Origin: Desulfobacca_B sp046538075
GTDB lineage: Bacteria > Desulfobacterota > Desulfobaccia > Desulfobaccales > Desulfobaccaceae
DNA length: 64,000 nt
Assembly: GCA_046538075.1 (NCBI GenBank)
Contig: JBKHJN010000013.1
Span: 3,424 to 67,423, forward strand
Direction: 5' to 3'
Made by a program: the position numbers and the translations under genes. A model generated the notes under the pieces. It did not search any database. It was not told the DNA's origin and worked only from the letters and a program-made list of their open reading frames with translations. Within the stretch, counting starts at the first letter, position 1. The number at the start of each line of letters is the position of its first letter. Shown in pieces: positions 26,839 to 35,383 of this stretch.

Positions 26839-26867
26839 TTGACATTGGTTCATTCATGTTTATGTTA
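26839..26867 (+). promoter_or_regulatory. Promoter of clpB
   Basis: TTGACA at 26839-26844 and TATGTT at 26861-26866 (16-nt spacer, preceded by TG-like bases). CTTGACA also resembles a heat-shock -35, but no matching sigma-32 -10 is seen, and no CIRCE dyad. A GGGGGAGG site precedes the start. Confidence 0.5.
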
Positions 26868-26916
26868 ATACAAATTACAGACACTTAGCAACGCCAAAGG
26901 GGGAGGCGTTTTATTT

Positions 26917-29493
26917 ATGCGATTTGATAAATTGACTTTGAAAGCCCAAGAGGCCCTGCAAGGGGCCCAGGAACTGGCCCGGACCCTGAACCACTCCCAG
27001 ATTGAAACCGCGCACCTGCTGCGCACTCTGTTAGCTCAGGAAGAAGGGCTGGTCCGGCCGTTAATCAAAAAATTAGAGGTTGATCCTCAACAGTTAATCA
27101 AGGAAGTCGAAGATATTCTGACCCGGTTGCCGCGGGTCAGCGGGGCCGCCCAGGTATATATCTCTCCGGAGCTCAATAAAGTGCTGGACACGGCCTTCAA
27201 GCATGCCGAACAGATGCGGGATGATTATGTGTCCACCGAGCACCTGCTGCTGGCCATGGCTGCGGCCAAAGACACTGATGTCGGTCGGGCCCTGGTCACG
27301 TTGGGGCTCACCCCGGAGGCTATTTTACAGGCCCTGGCCGCCGTCCGGGGGTCGCAGCGGGTAACCGATCAGACTCCGGAAGACAAATATCAACCTTTGG
27401 AGAAATACGGTCGCGATCTGACTCAGTGGGCCCGCCGGGGGAAACTGGATCCGGTCATTGGCCGGGATATGGAAATCCGGCGCATTATCCAAGTGTTATC
27501 CCGGCGCACCAAGAACAATCCGGTGCTTATCGGCGAAGCCGGGGTGGGCAAGACCGCGATCGTCGAGGGCCTGGCCCAGCGCATCGTCAACGGCGATGTG
27601 CCCGATAGCCTCAAAGATCGGCGCATTGTGGCCCTGGATATGGGGGCGCTGGTGGCCGGGAGCAAGTACCGGGGCGAATTCGAGGATCGCCTCAAGGCGG
27701 TCATTAAAGAAGTGGTGGAGTCGGACGGCAAAATCGTCCTGTTTATCGATGAGCTGCACACCCTGGTAGGAGCTGGCGCCGCCGAAGGCGCGGTGGATGC
27801 CTCCAATATGATCAAGCCGCCCCTGGCCCGCGGCGAACTGCGCTGTGTGGGGGCCACCACGATCAATGAATACCGCAAATACATTGAAAAAGATGCCGCG
27901 TTGGAGCGGCGCTTTCAGCCCATTATGGTGGCCGAACCGAGCGTCGAGGATACTATTGCTATCCTAAGGGGCCTTAAAGACCGCTACGAGGTTCATCACG
28001 GGGTGCACATCAAGGACAGCGCCATTATTGCTGCCGCCACCTTGTCGAAACGCTACATTACCGACCGCTTCCTGCCCGACAAAGCCGTCGACCTGATTGA
28101 TGAGTCGGCCAGCAAGCTGCGGATTGAAATTGACAGCCTGCCTTCCGAGATCGATGAAGTAGAGCGCAAGATCCGCCAGGAAGAGATCGAACGGGAGGCC
28201 TTGAAAAAAGAGCAGGATCCTGGCTCCCAGGAGCGGCTGGGCAAGATCGAAAAGTCTCTGGCCGACCTCAAGGAGCAGAGTGCGGCAATGAAGGCCCGCT
28301 GGCAACAGGAAAAAGAGGCCATCACCCGGATCCGGGAAATCAAGGAGCAGATCGAACAGGCCAAGGTCGAGGAGGCCGAGGCGGAGCGCAGCGGCGATCT
28401 GACCAAGGCGGCGGAGCTCCGCTATGGCACGCTGCTTAACTTGCAGAAGGAATTGGAAGCCAGCAACCAGAAGCTGGCCGAGTTGCAGCAGGAAGGGGCC
28501 ATGCTCAAAGAGGAGGTCGACGCCGAAGACGTGGCCGAGGTGGTGGCCAAATGGACCGGCATCCCGGTCTCCCGGCTGTTGGAGGGCGAAAAGCAGAAGC
28601 TTATCCATATGGAGGAGCGCCTGGCGCAGCGGGTGGTAGGACAGACTGAAGCCGTCCAGGCGGTTTCCAACGCGGTGCGCCGGGCCCGCTCCGGGCTGCA
28701 GGATCCCAACCGGCCGCTGGGTTCCTTTATTTTTATGGGGCCTACCGGAGTGGGTAAAACCGAATTGGCCCGGGCCTTAGCAGAATTCCTGTTTGATTCG
28801 GAGCAGGCTTTGATCCGTCTGGATATGTCGGAATATATGGAGAAACACACGGTATCCCGGCTCATCGGCGCCCCTCCGGGATATGTCGGCTATGAAGAAG
28901 GCGGCCAACTTACCGAGGCGGTGCGGCGCCGGCCTTATTCGGTGATTCTGTTCGATGAAGTCGAAAAGGCCCACCCCGAGGTCTTCAACTCCCTGCTGCA
29001 GATTCTGGACGACGGCCGCATGACCGACGGCCACGGCCGGACGGTGGATTTTAAAAATACCATCGTCATCATGACTTCTAACATCGGCAGCCAGTATATC
29101 ACCGAAGTGGCCGACGAGGAGGAGATGAAAGAGCGGGTGATGGAAGCTCTGCGCTTCCACTTCAAACCCGAGTTCCTCAACCGGGTGGACGATATCATTA
29201 TTTTCCACCGCCTGGATCGGGAGCACCTGCGAAAGATTGTCGATCTGCAGGTGGCGCGTCTGGCTCAGCGGCTACAGGAGCATCAGATCAATCTGGTGCT
29301 GACCGACTCGGCCCGGGATTTTCTGGCCAACGAGGGCTTTGATCCGGTTTATGGGGCCCGGCCCTTGCGCCGCGCCATTCAGAAGCATATCCAGGACAGC
29401 CTGGCCAAGCTGGTCTTGCAAGGGGAATTTGGCGAAGGCGATACCGTGCAGGTGGACGCCGACGAACGCGGCCTGACCTTTGCCAAGGTCTGA
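26917..29493 (+). CDS. clpB: ClpB disaggregase
   Basis: A hexameric AAA+ chaperone that extracts proteins from aggregates with DnaK. At 858 residues it is full length. Order: N-domain (1-145), NBD1 with Walker A GEAGVGKT (about 206-213) and LFIDELHTLVGAG, the coiled-coil M-domain (about 405-530, rich in Glu/Lys/Arg), then NBD2 with GPTGVGKT (about 608-615) and VILFDEVEKAHP. Monocistronic, between its own promoter and a clear terminator. Confidence 0.97.
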   Translation: MRFDKLTLKAQEALQGAQELARTLNHSQIETAHLLRTLLAQEEGLVRPLIKKLEVDPQQLIKEVEDILTRLPRVSGAAQVYISPELNKVLDTAFKHAEQMRDDYVSTEHLLLAMAAAKDTDVGRALVTLGLTPEAILQALAAVRGSQRVTDQTPEDKYQPLEKYGRDLTQWARRGKLDPVIGRDMEIRRIIQVLSRRTKNNPVLIGEAGVGKTAIVEGLAQRIVNGDVPDSLKDRRIVALDMGALVAGSKYRGEFEDRLKAVIKEVVESDGKIVLFIDELHTLVGAGAAEGAVDASNMIKPPLARGELRCVGATTINEYRKYIEKDAALERRFQPIMVAEPSVEDTIAILRGLKDRYEVHHGVHIKDSAIIAAATLSKRYITDRFLPDKAVDLIDESASKLRIEIDSLPSEIDEVERKIRQEEIEREALKKEQDPGSQERLGKIEKSLADLKEQSAAMKARWQQEKEAITRIREIKEQIEQAKVEEAEAERSGDLTKAAELRYGTLLNLQKELEASNQKLAELQQEGAMLKEEVDAEDVAEVVAKWTGIPVSRLLEGEKQKLIHMEERLAQRVVGQTEAVQAVSNAVRRARSGLQDPNRPLGSFIFMGPTGVGKTELARALAEFLFDSEQALIRLDMSEYMEKHTVSRLIGAPPGYVGYEEGGQLTEAVRRRPYSVILFDEVEKAHPEVFNSLLQILDDGRMTDGHGRTVDFKNTIVIMTSNIGSQYITEVADEEEMKERVMEALRFHFKPEFLNRVDDIIIFHRLDREHLRKIVDLQVARLAQRLQEHQINLVLTDSARDFLANEGFDPVYGARPLRRAIQKHIQDSLAKLVLQGEFGEGDTVQVDADERGLTFAKV

Positions 29494-29513
29494 GCCGACC
29501 ATTCACCAGAGGG

Positions 29514-29552
29514 CCGGGATTGATCTCCCGATCATCCCGGTCGTCTATTTTT
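29514..29552 (+). terminator. Intrinsic terminator of clpB
   Basis: Stem CCGGGAT (29514-29520) with ATCCCGG (29534-29540), further pairs inside, then a T-rich run TATTTTT at 29546-29552. Confidence 0.7.
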
Positions 29553-29590
29553 CAGGCCCGATTAAAATGAAAACCATGTCAAAATTAACC

Positions 29591-29631
29591 AGAATAATCC
29601 GCCTGCTACCCAACAGGCAGGGGATTATTCT
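29591..29631 (-). terminator. Hairpin terminator of the uracil-DNA glycosylase gene
   Basis: AGAATAATCC (29591-29600) pairs perfectly with GGATTATTCT (29622-29631), with GCCTG/CAGGC inside. On the minus strand it is followed by GGTTAATTTTG, a modest T-rich stretch. It lies 7 bp past the stop of the minus-strand gene, between convergent genes. Confidence 0.6.
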
Positions 29632-29637
29632 TTCCGC

Positions 29638-30369
29638 TTAGGATGATTTCTCTAAATAAGTGCCATCGGGCAGCAGGGTATCGGGGTGATATTCCCCCCG
29701 CTCTTCCATCTGATAGCGGCGGCAATCCTCCCAGTCGCCCTGACAGTAATAGGCAATCCAATAGGGCTCGAGTTGCCCTTGCTCATAAAAGCGGCGCAGG
29801 GGACAGAGAGGATACCATTTACAGGGTTGGGATAAGACCCTGAGTTTTTTATACATCTCCATAATGGCAGGTTTAAATGATCGATTGTAAAGCAGGGCGG
29901 AGGGATGAGGCAGGGGAAAAATTTTTTGATCCGAGGCCAGGATAAGCTGGCCATATAAATTTCTAAATTCGGCCCGGGCCGCAGGCCGGGGGGCATTATA
30001 CTCTGCTAATATACACCGGGTGGCGAAAAACCCCAAGGGAACCAGCAGGGCGGGCCCGATGATGGCAATCTCCTGGGCCAGGTAGGGGCTGCAGGCGTCG
30101 ATTTCATCCTGTTTGGGCCGCCGGTTCTGGGGCAGATGGCATTTCACCAGATTGGTCATATAGATCTCAGTTCTGCTGAGACCCGCAGCCTGAAGGAGCT
30201 CGTCTAATATAGGACCGGAAGGGCCGATAAACATCCGGCCCTCTTTGTCTTCCTTTTCACCCGGAGCCTGAGCGATGAGCAGCAGTCGGCTATCAACCTT
30301 CCCTTCCCCGGCCAATACGTTGATCCGGGTGGAAGCCAGCCGACACTTTTGGCAATTGCTCAATTCCAC
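29638..30369 (-). CDS. Family 4-type Fe-S uracil-DNA glycosylase with extra Cys-rich C-terminal domain
   Basis: Removes uracil from DNA. It is 243 residues. The glycosylase part (1-175) has four Fe-S ligands C6, C9, C77 and C93, the active-site stretch QAPGEKED (about 34-41) and the second motif PLPHPSALLYNR with H155. A second segment (about 180-243) carries C183, C189, C209 and C216 and ends in HPDTLLPDG. This extra part is not in ordinary family 4 enzymes and could hold zinc or a second cluster. Start GTG 30369 is uncertain, since the frame runs 17 further family-like codons upstream with no ATG. Confidence 0.88.
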   Translation of the reverse strand: MELSNCQKCRLASTRINVLAGEGKVDSRLLLIAQAPGEKEDKEGRMFIGPSGPILDELLQAAGLSRTEIYMTNLVKCHLPQNRRPKQDEIDACSPYLAQEIAIIGPALLVPLGFFATRCILAEYNAPRPAARAEFRNLYGQLILASDQKIFPLPHPSALLYNRSFKPAIMEMYKKLRVLSQPCKWYPLCPLRRFYEQGQLEPYWIAYYCQGDWEDCRRYQMEERGEYHPDTLLPDGTYLEKSS

Positions 30370-30644
30370 CTGTAATTCTGCCAGGGCTTGCAGTTTTTGT
30401 CTGGTATTTGAGGGCAGCTTCGGTTATCCTTCGTTAAGCAAGTGAACTTTTTCTGGGTTTAGAGTCTATGCAGATTATCTCTGTAATGACTGCTACACAC
30501 AACCTTTATCATCTAACGGCAGAGGGTTTAATGTCAATATAGAATTGTCAGGCTCTCAGCACAGACAGGTGAAGGCCGGCAAATAAAGTGGTGGTCAAGT
30601 TCGGCAGGCTCGGTAAGTTGAAAAGAAGCTAGAATTCATATCTG

Positions 30645-31703
30645 ATGGGCTTCAAACTGGTTATGACATTGTTTTTGCTTTTGGTTATGCTGTCTCTGGC
30701 CAACGCCGGGCGACCGGCGCCGCCTATCTCGCCTCAACCTTCGCACCACACCACTAAGGGGTTTCGCAATCTCCATATCCAAACCGGCAAGCGGACCCTG
30801 GATTTCTTCCGATGGCAACTGGGGCTTGGTCCCAATGAGGAACCCGCCCTGCCGCCCGAAACAGTGCCGCCCTATAATCCCAAAGTGGTTTCACCTGACC
30901 TGGATCGGATCAACAATCCCGAAGCCGGGAAAATTCAAGTCACCTGGATCGGACATGCCAGCTTTCTGGTGCAGGTTGACGGCGTAAATATCCTGACTGA
31001 CCCGGTGTTCAGCGACCGGGTTTCACCATTAACCTTTGCCGGGCCCCGGCGGGTAGCGCCGCCGGGCCTGTCCCGGACTCAACTCCCCCCGATCCAGGCC
31101 GTGGTGATCAGCCATAACCATTACGATCATCTCGATGTCCGTACGGTGGTCAGTTTGGGACAGCAGACCAGGTTTTTCGTCCCGCTGCGATTGGCCCCGT
31201 GGTTTAAAAAAAATGACTTGCACGAAGTGGTGGAGTTGGATTGGTGGCAATCAGCCAGTCTGGGGCCGATGCGCTTTCATTGTGTCCCGGCCCAGCATTT
31301 TTCCATGCGCACTCCGTTTGATGCCAATGAGACCCTGTGGTCGGGCTGGGTGCTGGAAACCACCTGCGGTAAGATCTTCTTTTCCTGCGACACTGGATAC
31401 TCCCCGGATTTCCAAGAGATCGGCCGCCGGCTGGGGCCGATGCGGCTGTCGCTGATTCCCATCGGCGGCTATATGCCCCGCTGGTTTATGCGCCCGATGC
31501 ACGTCAATCCGGAAGAGGCAGTGATGATTCACCAGGATGTAGGTTCGCAGCAGTCGATCGGCATGCATTGGGGTACCTTTAAACTGACCGATGAGCCCCT
31601 GGGGGAGCCGCCCTTGTTCTTACAGCAGGCCTTGCGCCAGGCCAAGATTGCCCTGGATAAGTTTATCGTCCTGCGCCTGGGGGAAACCAGGGCCTTTCCC
31701 TGA
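30645..31703 (+). CDS. NAPE-PLD-like MBL-fold hydrolase, exported
   Basis: A 352-residue metallo-beta-lactamase-fold protein of the COG2220 type. A signal segment occupies about residues 4-22. WIGHASFL (101-108) and TDPVFSDR precede the metal motif SHNHYDHLD with H157, H159, D161 and H162. The layout (PRRVAPPGL, YMPRWFM, GMHWGTF) is close to N-acyl-phosphatidylethanolamine phospholipase D-like proteins. It probably hydrolyses a lipid or phosphodiester in the periplasm (inference). No lipobox is evident. Confidence 0.8.
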   Translation: MGFKLVMTLFLLLVMLSLANAGRPAPPISPQPSHHTTKGFRNLHIQTGKRTLDFFRWQLGLGPNEEPALPPETVPPYNPKVVSPDLDRINNPEAGKIQVTWIGHASFLVQVDGVNILTDPVFSDRVSPLTFAGPRRVAPPGLSRTQLPPIQAVVISHNHYDHLDVRTVVSLGQQTRFFVPLRLAPWFKKNDLHEVVELDWWQSASLGPMRFHCVPAQHFSMRTPFDANETLWSGWVLETTCGKIFFSCDTGYSPDFQEIGRRLGPMRLSLIPIGGYMPRWFMRPMHVNPEEAVMIHQDVGSQQSIGMHWGTFKLTDEPLGEPPLFLQQALRQAKIALDKFIVLRLGETRAFP

Positions 31704-31723
31704 CCCGTTTCTAAGTACGGCTG

Positions 31724-32251
31724 ATGCTGAAAAAAGGCATCCGATCGGAAATCAGGCGGGCGAACCGGTTATACGAGCGCTTCGGGGAAGCTATTCGGAG
31801 AGACCGGCGGATCGGCCCTTGCCTGGACTGCTATGGCCAAGCCATCCGCCAAACCAGGGAGTTAAACCGCCGGCTTGGCATCACCGCCGCCTGTACCGTG
31901 TGTGCCCGGGAGGGGCCGGGCAGCTGCTGTTTTCCAGGAGTGGAAAATCAATACGATTGGGGGCTCTTGCTGGTGAACCGACTGCTTGGAGTGAACCTTC
32001 CTGAATCGCAGGAGATTTCCGGGAAATGTTTCTTTCTCGGGCCCTGGGGTTGCAAATTGATGGCCCGCCACTATTATTGCCAGCGGTTCCTCTGCCCGGA
32101 ACTCCAGGAGCGTTTGGGACCGGCCCTTTGCCAGCAAATACGCCAGACCATCGAAGCCGAGCTAGCCGTTGGCTGGGAGCTAGAGCAATCAGTCAGTTTT
32201 TGGGTTAAGGGCAAAGAAGAAAAAAAGGGGGATTACTCAGGTCATAAATAA
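31724..32251 (+). CDS. Cysteine-rich protein of unknown function
   Basis: 175 residues with about a dozen cysteines, including CLDC (33-36), CTVC (57-60), CC (68-69), then C102, C109, C118 and C123. The pattern suggests one or more metal centres, recalling YkgJ-type zinc/iron-binding proteins, but I do not recognise the family with confidence. The last 15 residues are Lys/Glu-rich. It starts 20 bp after the NAPE-PLD-like gene and may be co-transcribed. The Shine-Dalgarno is weak. Confidence 0.6.
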   Translation: MLKKGIRSEIRRANRLYERFGEAIRRDRRIGPCLDCYGQAIRQTRELNRRLGITAACTVCAREGPGSCCFPGVENQYDWGLLLVNRLLGVNLPESQEISGKCFFLGPWGCKLMARHYYCQRFLCPELQERLGPALCQQIRQTIEAELAVGWELEQSVSFWVKGKEEKKGDYSGHK

Positions 32252-32256
32252 ATGAA

Positions 32257-32280
32257 CTGGCGGCCGGGGGACCGCCGGCC
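32257..32280. repeat. GC hairpin with repeat-family core
   Basis: GGCGG (32259-32263) pairs with CCGCC (32272-32276), extendable to seven pairs, around the core GGGGGACC. The core GGGGACCGCCGGCC is identical to part of dispersed repeat copy D, so this may be a trimmed relative. It sits between convergent genes and may limit read-through. Confidence 0.45.
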
Positions 32281-32291
32281 TTCCTGTCAAA

Positions 32292-33038
32292 TTAAGCTTC
32301 TAACAGCAGGGCCAGGGTCCGGGGCAGCACCTGGCTGGCTGAATCCTGAATAAAATAGTCAGTCAGATGCTCAGTCAAAGTGGTGGGCTCCAGGTTGATT
32401 TCCACCACCTGGGCGCCGTGGCGTTTGGCCACGTAAGGCAGCAGGCTGGCCGGGGCCACCGCCGCCGAAGTGCCGATGACCAGAAACAGGTCGGTGCGTT
32501 CCGCCAGTTCCCAGGCCGCGGCATTGGCCCGCGGGGGGATATCTTCGCCAAAGAAGACCACATCCGGCTTGATCAACCCCTGACATTGGCAGTAGAGCGG
32601 CAGATGGGAAAAATCCAATTCCTCCCGCCTAAAAGACCGGCCGCAGCTCAAACAAACGAACCGATGGGCATTGCCATGATATTCTACGACCTGGCGGCTG
32701 CCAGCAGCCTGGTGCAGGTTGTCCACATTCTGAGTGATAATGCCCTTAAGCTTGCCCAACCGCTCCAGTTCAGCCAGGGCCTGATGCGCGGCATTGGGAC
32801 GGGCCTGGCTGATGACTTCGTCCAGTTCCAGGAGCATCTCCCAGACCCGGGCCGGATCCCTGAGGAAAGCCCGGATATGAGCATAATCCAAGGGGTCATA
32901 ACGAGTCCACAACCCTTGAGCCCCGCGGAAACTGGGGATGCCGCTATCCACCGAAATGCCGGCTCCGGTTAAGGCCACCACCGCCTGGGACTTTTTCAGG
33001 AGCTCGGCCAGTTCTTGGGTATTGCTCATTTTCATCAT
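32292..33038 (-). CDS. cobB: Sir2-type NAD-dependent protein deacylase
   Basis: Removes acyl groups from protein lysines using NAD+. It is 248 residues from ATG 33038. The longer frame to 33155 adds a non-family tail. NAD motif TGAGISVDSGIPSFRG is at about 24-39, the catalytic His is in the YHGN motif, and zinc ligands are in CLSC and CQCQ. FGEDIPP is typical. A dyad with a -35-like box lies about 95-115 bp upstream. An HDAC-fold protein and a GNAT acetyltransferase lie within 4 kb. Confidence 0.93.
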   Translation of the reverse strand: MMKMSNTQELAELLKKSQAVVALTGAGISVDSGIPSFRGAQGLWTRYDPLDYAHIRAFLRDPARVWEMLLELDEVISQARPNAAHQALAELERLGKLKGIITQNVDNLHQAAGSRQVVEYHGNAHRFVCLSCGRSFRREELDFSHLPLYCQCQGLIKPDVVFFGEDIPPRANAAAWELAERTDLFLVIGTSAAVAPASLLPYVAKRHGAQVVEINLEPTTLTEHLTDYFIQDSASQVLPRTLALLLEA

Positions 33039-33428
33039 TATAAAATTACCATAAATTTCTCCATCCCGAAACGCTAAATCTAATGATTCCCATACCGGTA
33101 TTGTGGCCCGGGTCCTTTGGTCATCCAAACATTTACAACTTGTAAAATTTGTCAAGTCCGTGATCAGGGCAAAAAACCCAGTAATTCCCGGTCAATTAAT
33201 TAATTTAAATAAAACAGCTAGTTATAACAAAAAAGGAAGTGCTTTGGGTTGGCATTACGATTGCAATCGCTTCGGCTGAAAGGTTGAGTAGGATAAAAAA
33301 GCGGGAGCCGCCTCTGGGTAACTGCCAGAAATCAACCAGCACCAAGATTTCGGCAAGATGAACTGACCGCAGTCATAATCAACGGGCAAGTAATTCTGCC
33401 GGCAAGCAAAAGTCCTGGGGAGAATATT
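33039..33428. other. Divergent intergenic region with a dyad
   Basis: 390 bp between the sirtuin gene (minus) and a small plus-strand gene. TTTACAA, one base, TTGTAAA form a perfect dyad at 33132-33146, just next to a minus-strand TTGACA at 33150-33155. This fits a regulated promoter for the sirtuin gene. The rest is AT-rich with no structure I recognise. Confidence 0.45.
33132..33155 (-). promoter_or_regulatory. Candidate promoter and operator of the sirtuin gene
   Basis: On the minus strand TTGACA (33150-33155) is followed by a 15-nt dyad (33132-33146) lying in the spacer. The -10 is weak (ATGTTT or AATGTT at 16-17 nt), as expected for an activator- or repressor-controlled site. Confidence 0.35.
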
Positions 33429-33653
33429 ATGGTTAACCTCAAAAACAAGACAGGGACGGCAACCTGGTTTAAATATAAATTGGCCCTTATCCGGGTGCAG
33501 AAAGGGGAAACCCGGGAAGAGGCCTGGGCCCGGCATCTTAGGGAACGCCCCCAAGATTTCCGGGCGAAGATAAGAATTTTTAATTTAGCCGGGGGCGGCG
33601 ATCGGAAACCCCAATCCCCCTGCGGTGGTTTTTTAAACAATGAAGAAGCTTGA
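33429..33653 (+). CDS. Small hypothetical protein
   Basis: 74 residues, start ATG 33429 with GGGGAGA 7 nt upstream. The middle is a regular amphipathic helix (LALIRVQKGETREEAWARHL) followed by a RIFN strand, a composition like a real small protein. The tail is Gly/Pro-rich. No function recognised. Confidence 0.5.
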   Translation: MVNLKNKTGTATWFKYKLALIRVQKGETREEAWARHLRERPQDFRAKIRIFNLAGGGDRKPQSPCGGFLNNEEA

Positions 33654-34055
33654 GTTGACTAGCCTGGCAATCCCCCACATCCAGCCAAATTCCTCCGATA
33701 TCCAACCTCTGCGAAGGGGGAGTAAGGGGCGGAAGTTCTATATGGTAATCTAATCCTCCGGGTTCTTCCCTGCCCTATTCTCCCCCCTTCCCGCCCTGTT
33801 GGGCATTTACCCAAAGTTTAACCTCAGGCACCGGCGCTAGGCCGAGATTTAACCGAGGGTCCAATGCTCGACACGGATTTAGTTTTACAACCCCAGCAGT
33901 ACTATGGTAAAATTTTGCAGCATCACCAAATATGGGTCAAGCTGATTGTCCCACTTAGTAATCTTGGCAAGCAAGAGAAAATTTATCCTGTTTTTATAAA
34001 GAGTTGACCTGGCGTGAATAAGGCGATCTTATAAATTGATGGGGAGGCGGATAAT
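33654..34055 (+). other. Intergenic region before a small membrane protein
   Basis: 402 bp without a coding frame I can support. The left half is C-rich. The right half is AT-rich with a possible promoter TTGACC at about 34003 and TCTTAT or TTATAA 17-19 nt further. GGGGAGG precedes the start at 34056. Confidence 0.4.
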
Positions 34056-34244
34056 ATGGCAGCAACCGAAGAATATCGGAAAAAGCAGGCGGTCCTATGT
34101 GTGGCAGTCTTTCTGCTGTTTGGATTAGCCATTCTCAATTTCAGCTGGATCATCAGTGTGTTGGCGGTGTTAGCCGCTTCTGGCGTGGCTATTTATGCTT
34201 CTCTGCTGGAGCCGGAACGGCCTCCGGAGGAACATCATCATTAA
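34056..34244 (+). CDS. Small two-helix membrane protein
   Basis: 62 residues with two predicted membrane helices (about 11-28 and 30-47) and a short C-tail PERPPEEHHH that could bind metal. GGGGAGG is well placed. It lies 54 bp before a formyltransferase-fold gene in the same direction. No function recognised. Confidence 0.65.
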   Translation: MAATEEYRKKQAVLCVAVFLLFGLAILNFSWIISVLAVLAASGVAIYASLLEPERPPEEHHH

Positions 34245-34298
34245 CTTCGTTTAATGCCCAGCCAGGCAGACGGCCCGGAAGTAAAACAGGAGGGTATC

Positions 34299-35219
34299 AT
34301 GCGTATTGTCCTGATTGGCCAGGCGGCGTTTGGCGCCGATGTGTTCAACAAACTGAAAGAGCGGGGACACGATATTGTCGGGGTTTTCTGTCCGCCAGAT
34401 CCTCCCAAGGGCAAGTTGGATCCTCTTAAGGAGGCGGCCCAGACGGCCGGGGTGCCGGTTTTTCAACCCCGGCGGATGAAGGACCCGGAGACCGCCAAGC
34501 AGATGCAGACCTTGAACGCCGACCTGGGGGTCCTGGCCTTTGTCACCGATATTGTCCCGCCCCAGGTCTTCAATCAACCCCGTTTGGGGAGCATTTGCTA
34601 TCACCCCTCGATATTGCCCAAACACCGGGGGGCTTCGGCCATCAACTGGGCGGTGATCTATGGCGATACCAAAACCGGCCTGACGATCTTCTGGGTTGAC
34701 GAGGGCATTGATACCGGAGACATCCTGCTCCAGAAAGAGGTGGAGATCGGCCCGGATGAGACCACCGGGGCGGTTTATTTTAATAAACTCTACCACATGG
34801 GGGTGGACGCCGTAGTTGAGGCAGTGGAGATGGTTCAGGCCGGCACTGCTCCCCGGATCCCCCAGGATCATTCCGCCGCCACCTATGAACCCCCCTGTGA
34901 TGAAAAGGTCAGCGGCCTAGATTGGAATATTCCGGGCCGAGCCTTATATGACTTTATCCGCGGCTGTGACCCCCAACCGGGCGCTACCACCACCTGGCGG
35001 GGGGAAAAGGTGAAGTTTTACAATGCCTCGTACAGTGCCGCCTGCCACAGCCATACCCCGGGGGAAATTTTGGAAGTCAACCCTACCGGCCTCACCGTGG
35101 CGGCCCGGGGAGGCACCCTGCAGATTCAGCGCTTCCGCACCAAAGACTTAGGGAAGGTTAAGGCGGAAGAATTCATCAAGGCCCAACAACCCCAGGTAGG
35201 AGAGCGCTTCGGCGTCTAA
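34299..35219 (+). CDS. Stand-alone formyltransferase-fold protein resembling the hydrolase domain of 10-formyl-THF dehydrogenase
   Basis: 306 residues from ATG 34299, with AGGAGGG upstream. The core motif HPSILPKHRGASAINW (102-117) with H102 and the DTGD segment with D138 match the N-terminal 10-formyl-THF hydrolase domain of ALDH1L1 more closely than methionyl-tRNA formyltransferase. A C-terminal FMT-C-type domain follows (about 205-300). There is no carrier or aldehyde dehydrogenase domain. It may release formate from formyl-THF or act on a formylated sugar or amine. Confidence 0.8.
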   Translation: MRIVLIGQAAFGADVFNKLKERGHDIVGVFCPPDPPKGKLDPLKEAAQTAGVPVFQPRRMKDPETAKQMQTLNADLGVLAFVTDIVPPQVFNQPRLGSICYHPSILPKHRGASAINWAVIYGDTKTGLTIFWVDEGIDTGDILLQKEVEIGPDETTGAVYFNKLYHMGVDAVVEAVEMVQAGTAPRIPQDHSAATYEPPCDEKVSGLDWNIPGRALYDFIRGCDPQPGATTTWRGEKVKFYNASYSAACHSHTPGEILEVNPTGLTVAARGGTLQIQRFRTKDLGKVKAEEFIKAQQPQVGERFGV

Positions 35220-35383
35220 GCCGATTCCCGGGTGGAAGCCACAGGGGCGGCCGGCCGGGTCGCCCTTGCCATTATAGGGAAAGGGGCATAAAACAGAAAA
35301 TCAGCCCGCCATCGGTGATGCCCCCGGCAAAAACAGGTGGAAATTTACGTCTGCTCACCGTCCCACTGCAAATGGAAAACGCA

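Noticed and set aside
27964..28608. 214-codon minus-strand frame inside clpB
   Set aside because: Antisense to the charged coiled-coil M-domain, whose codon pattern leaves the opposite strand open.
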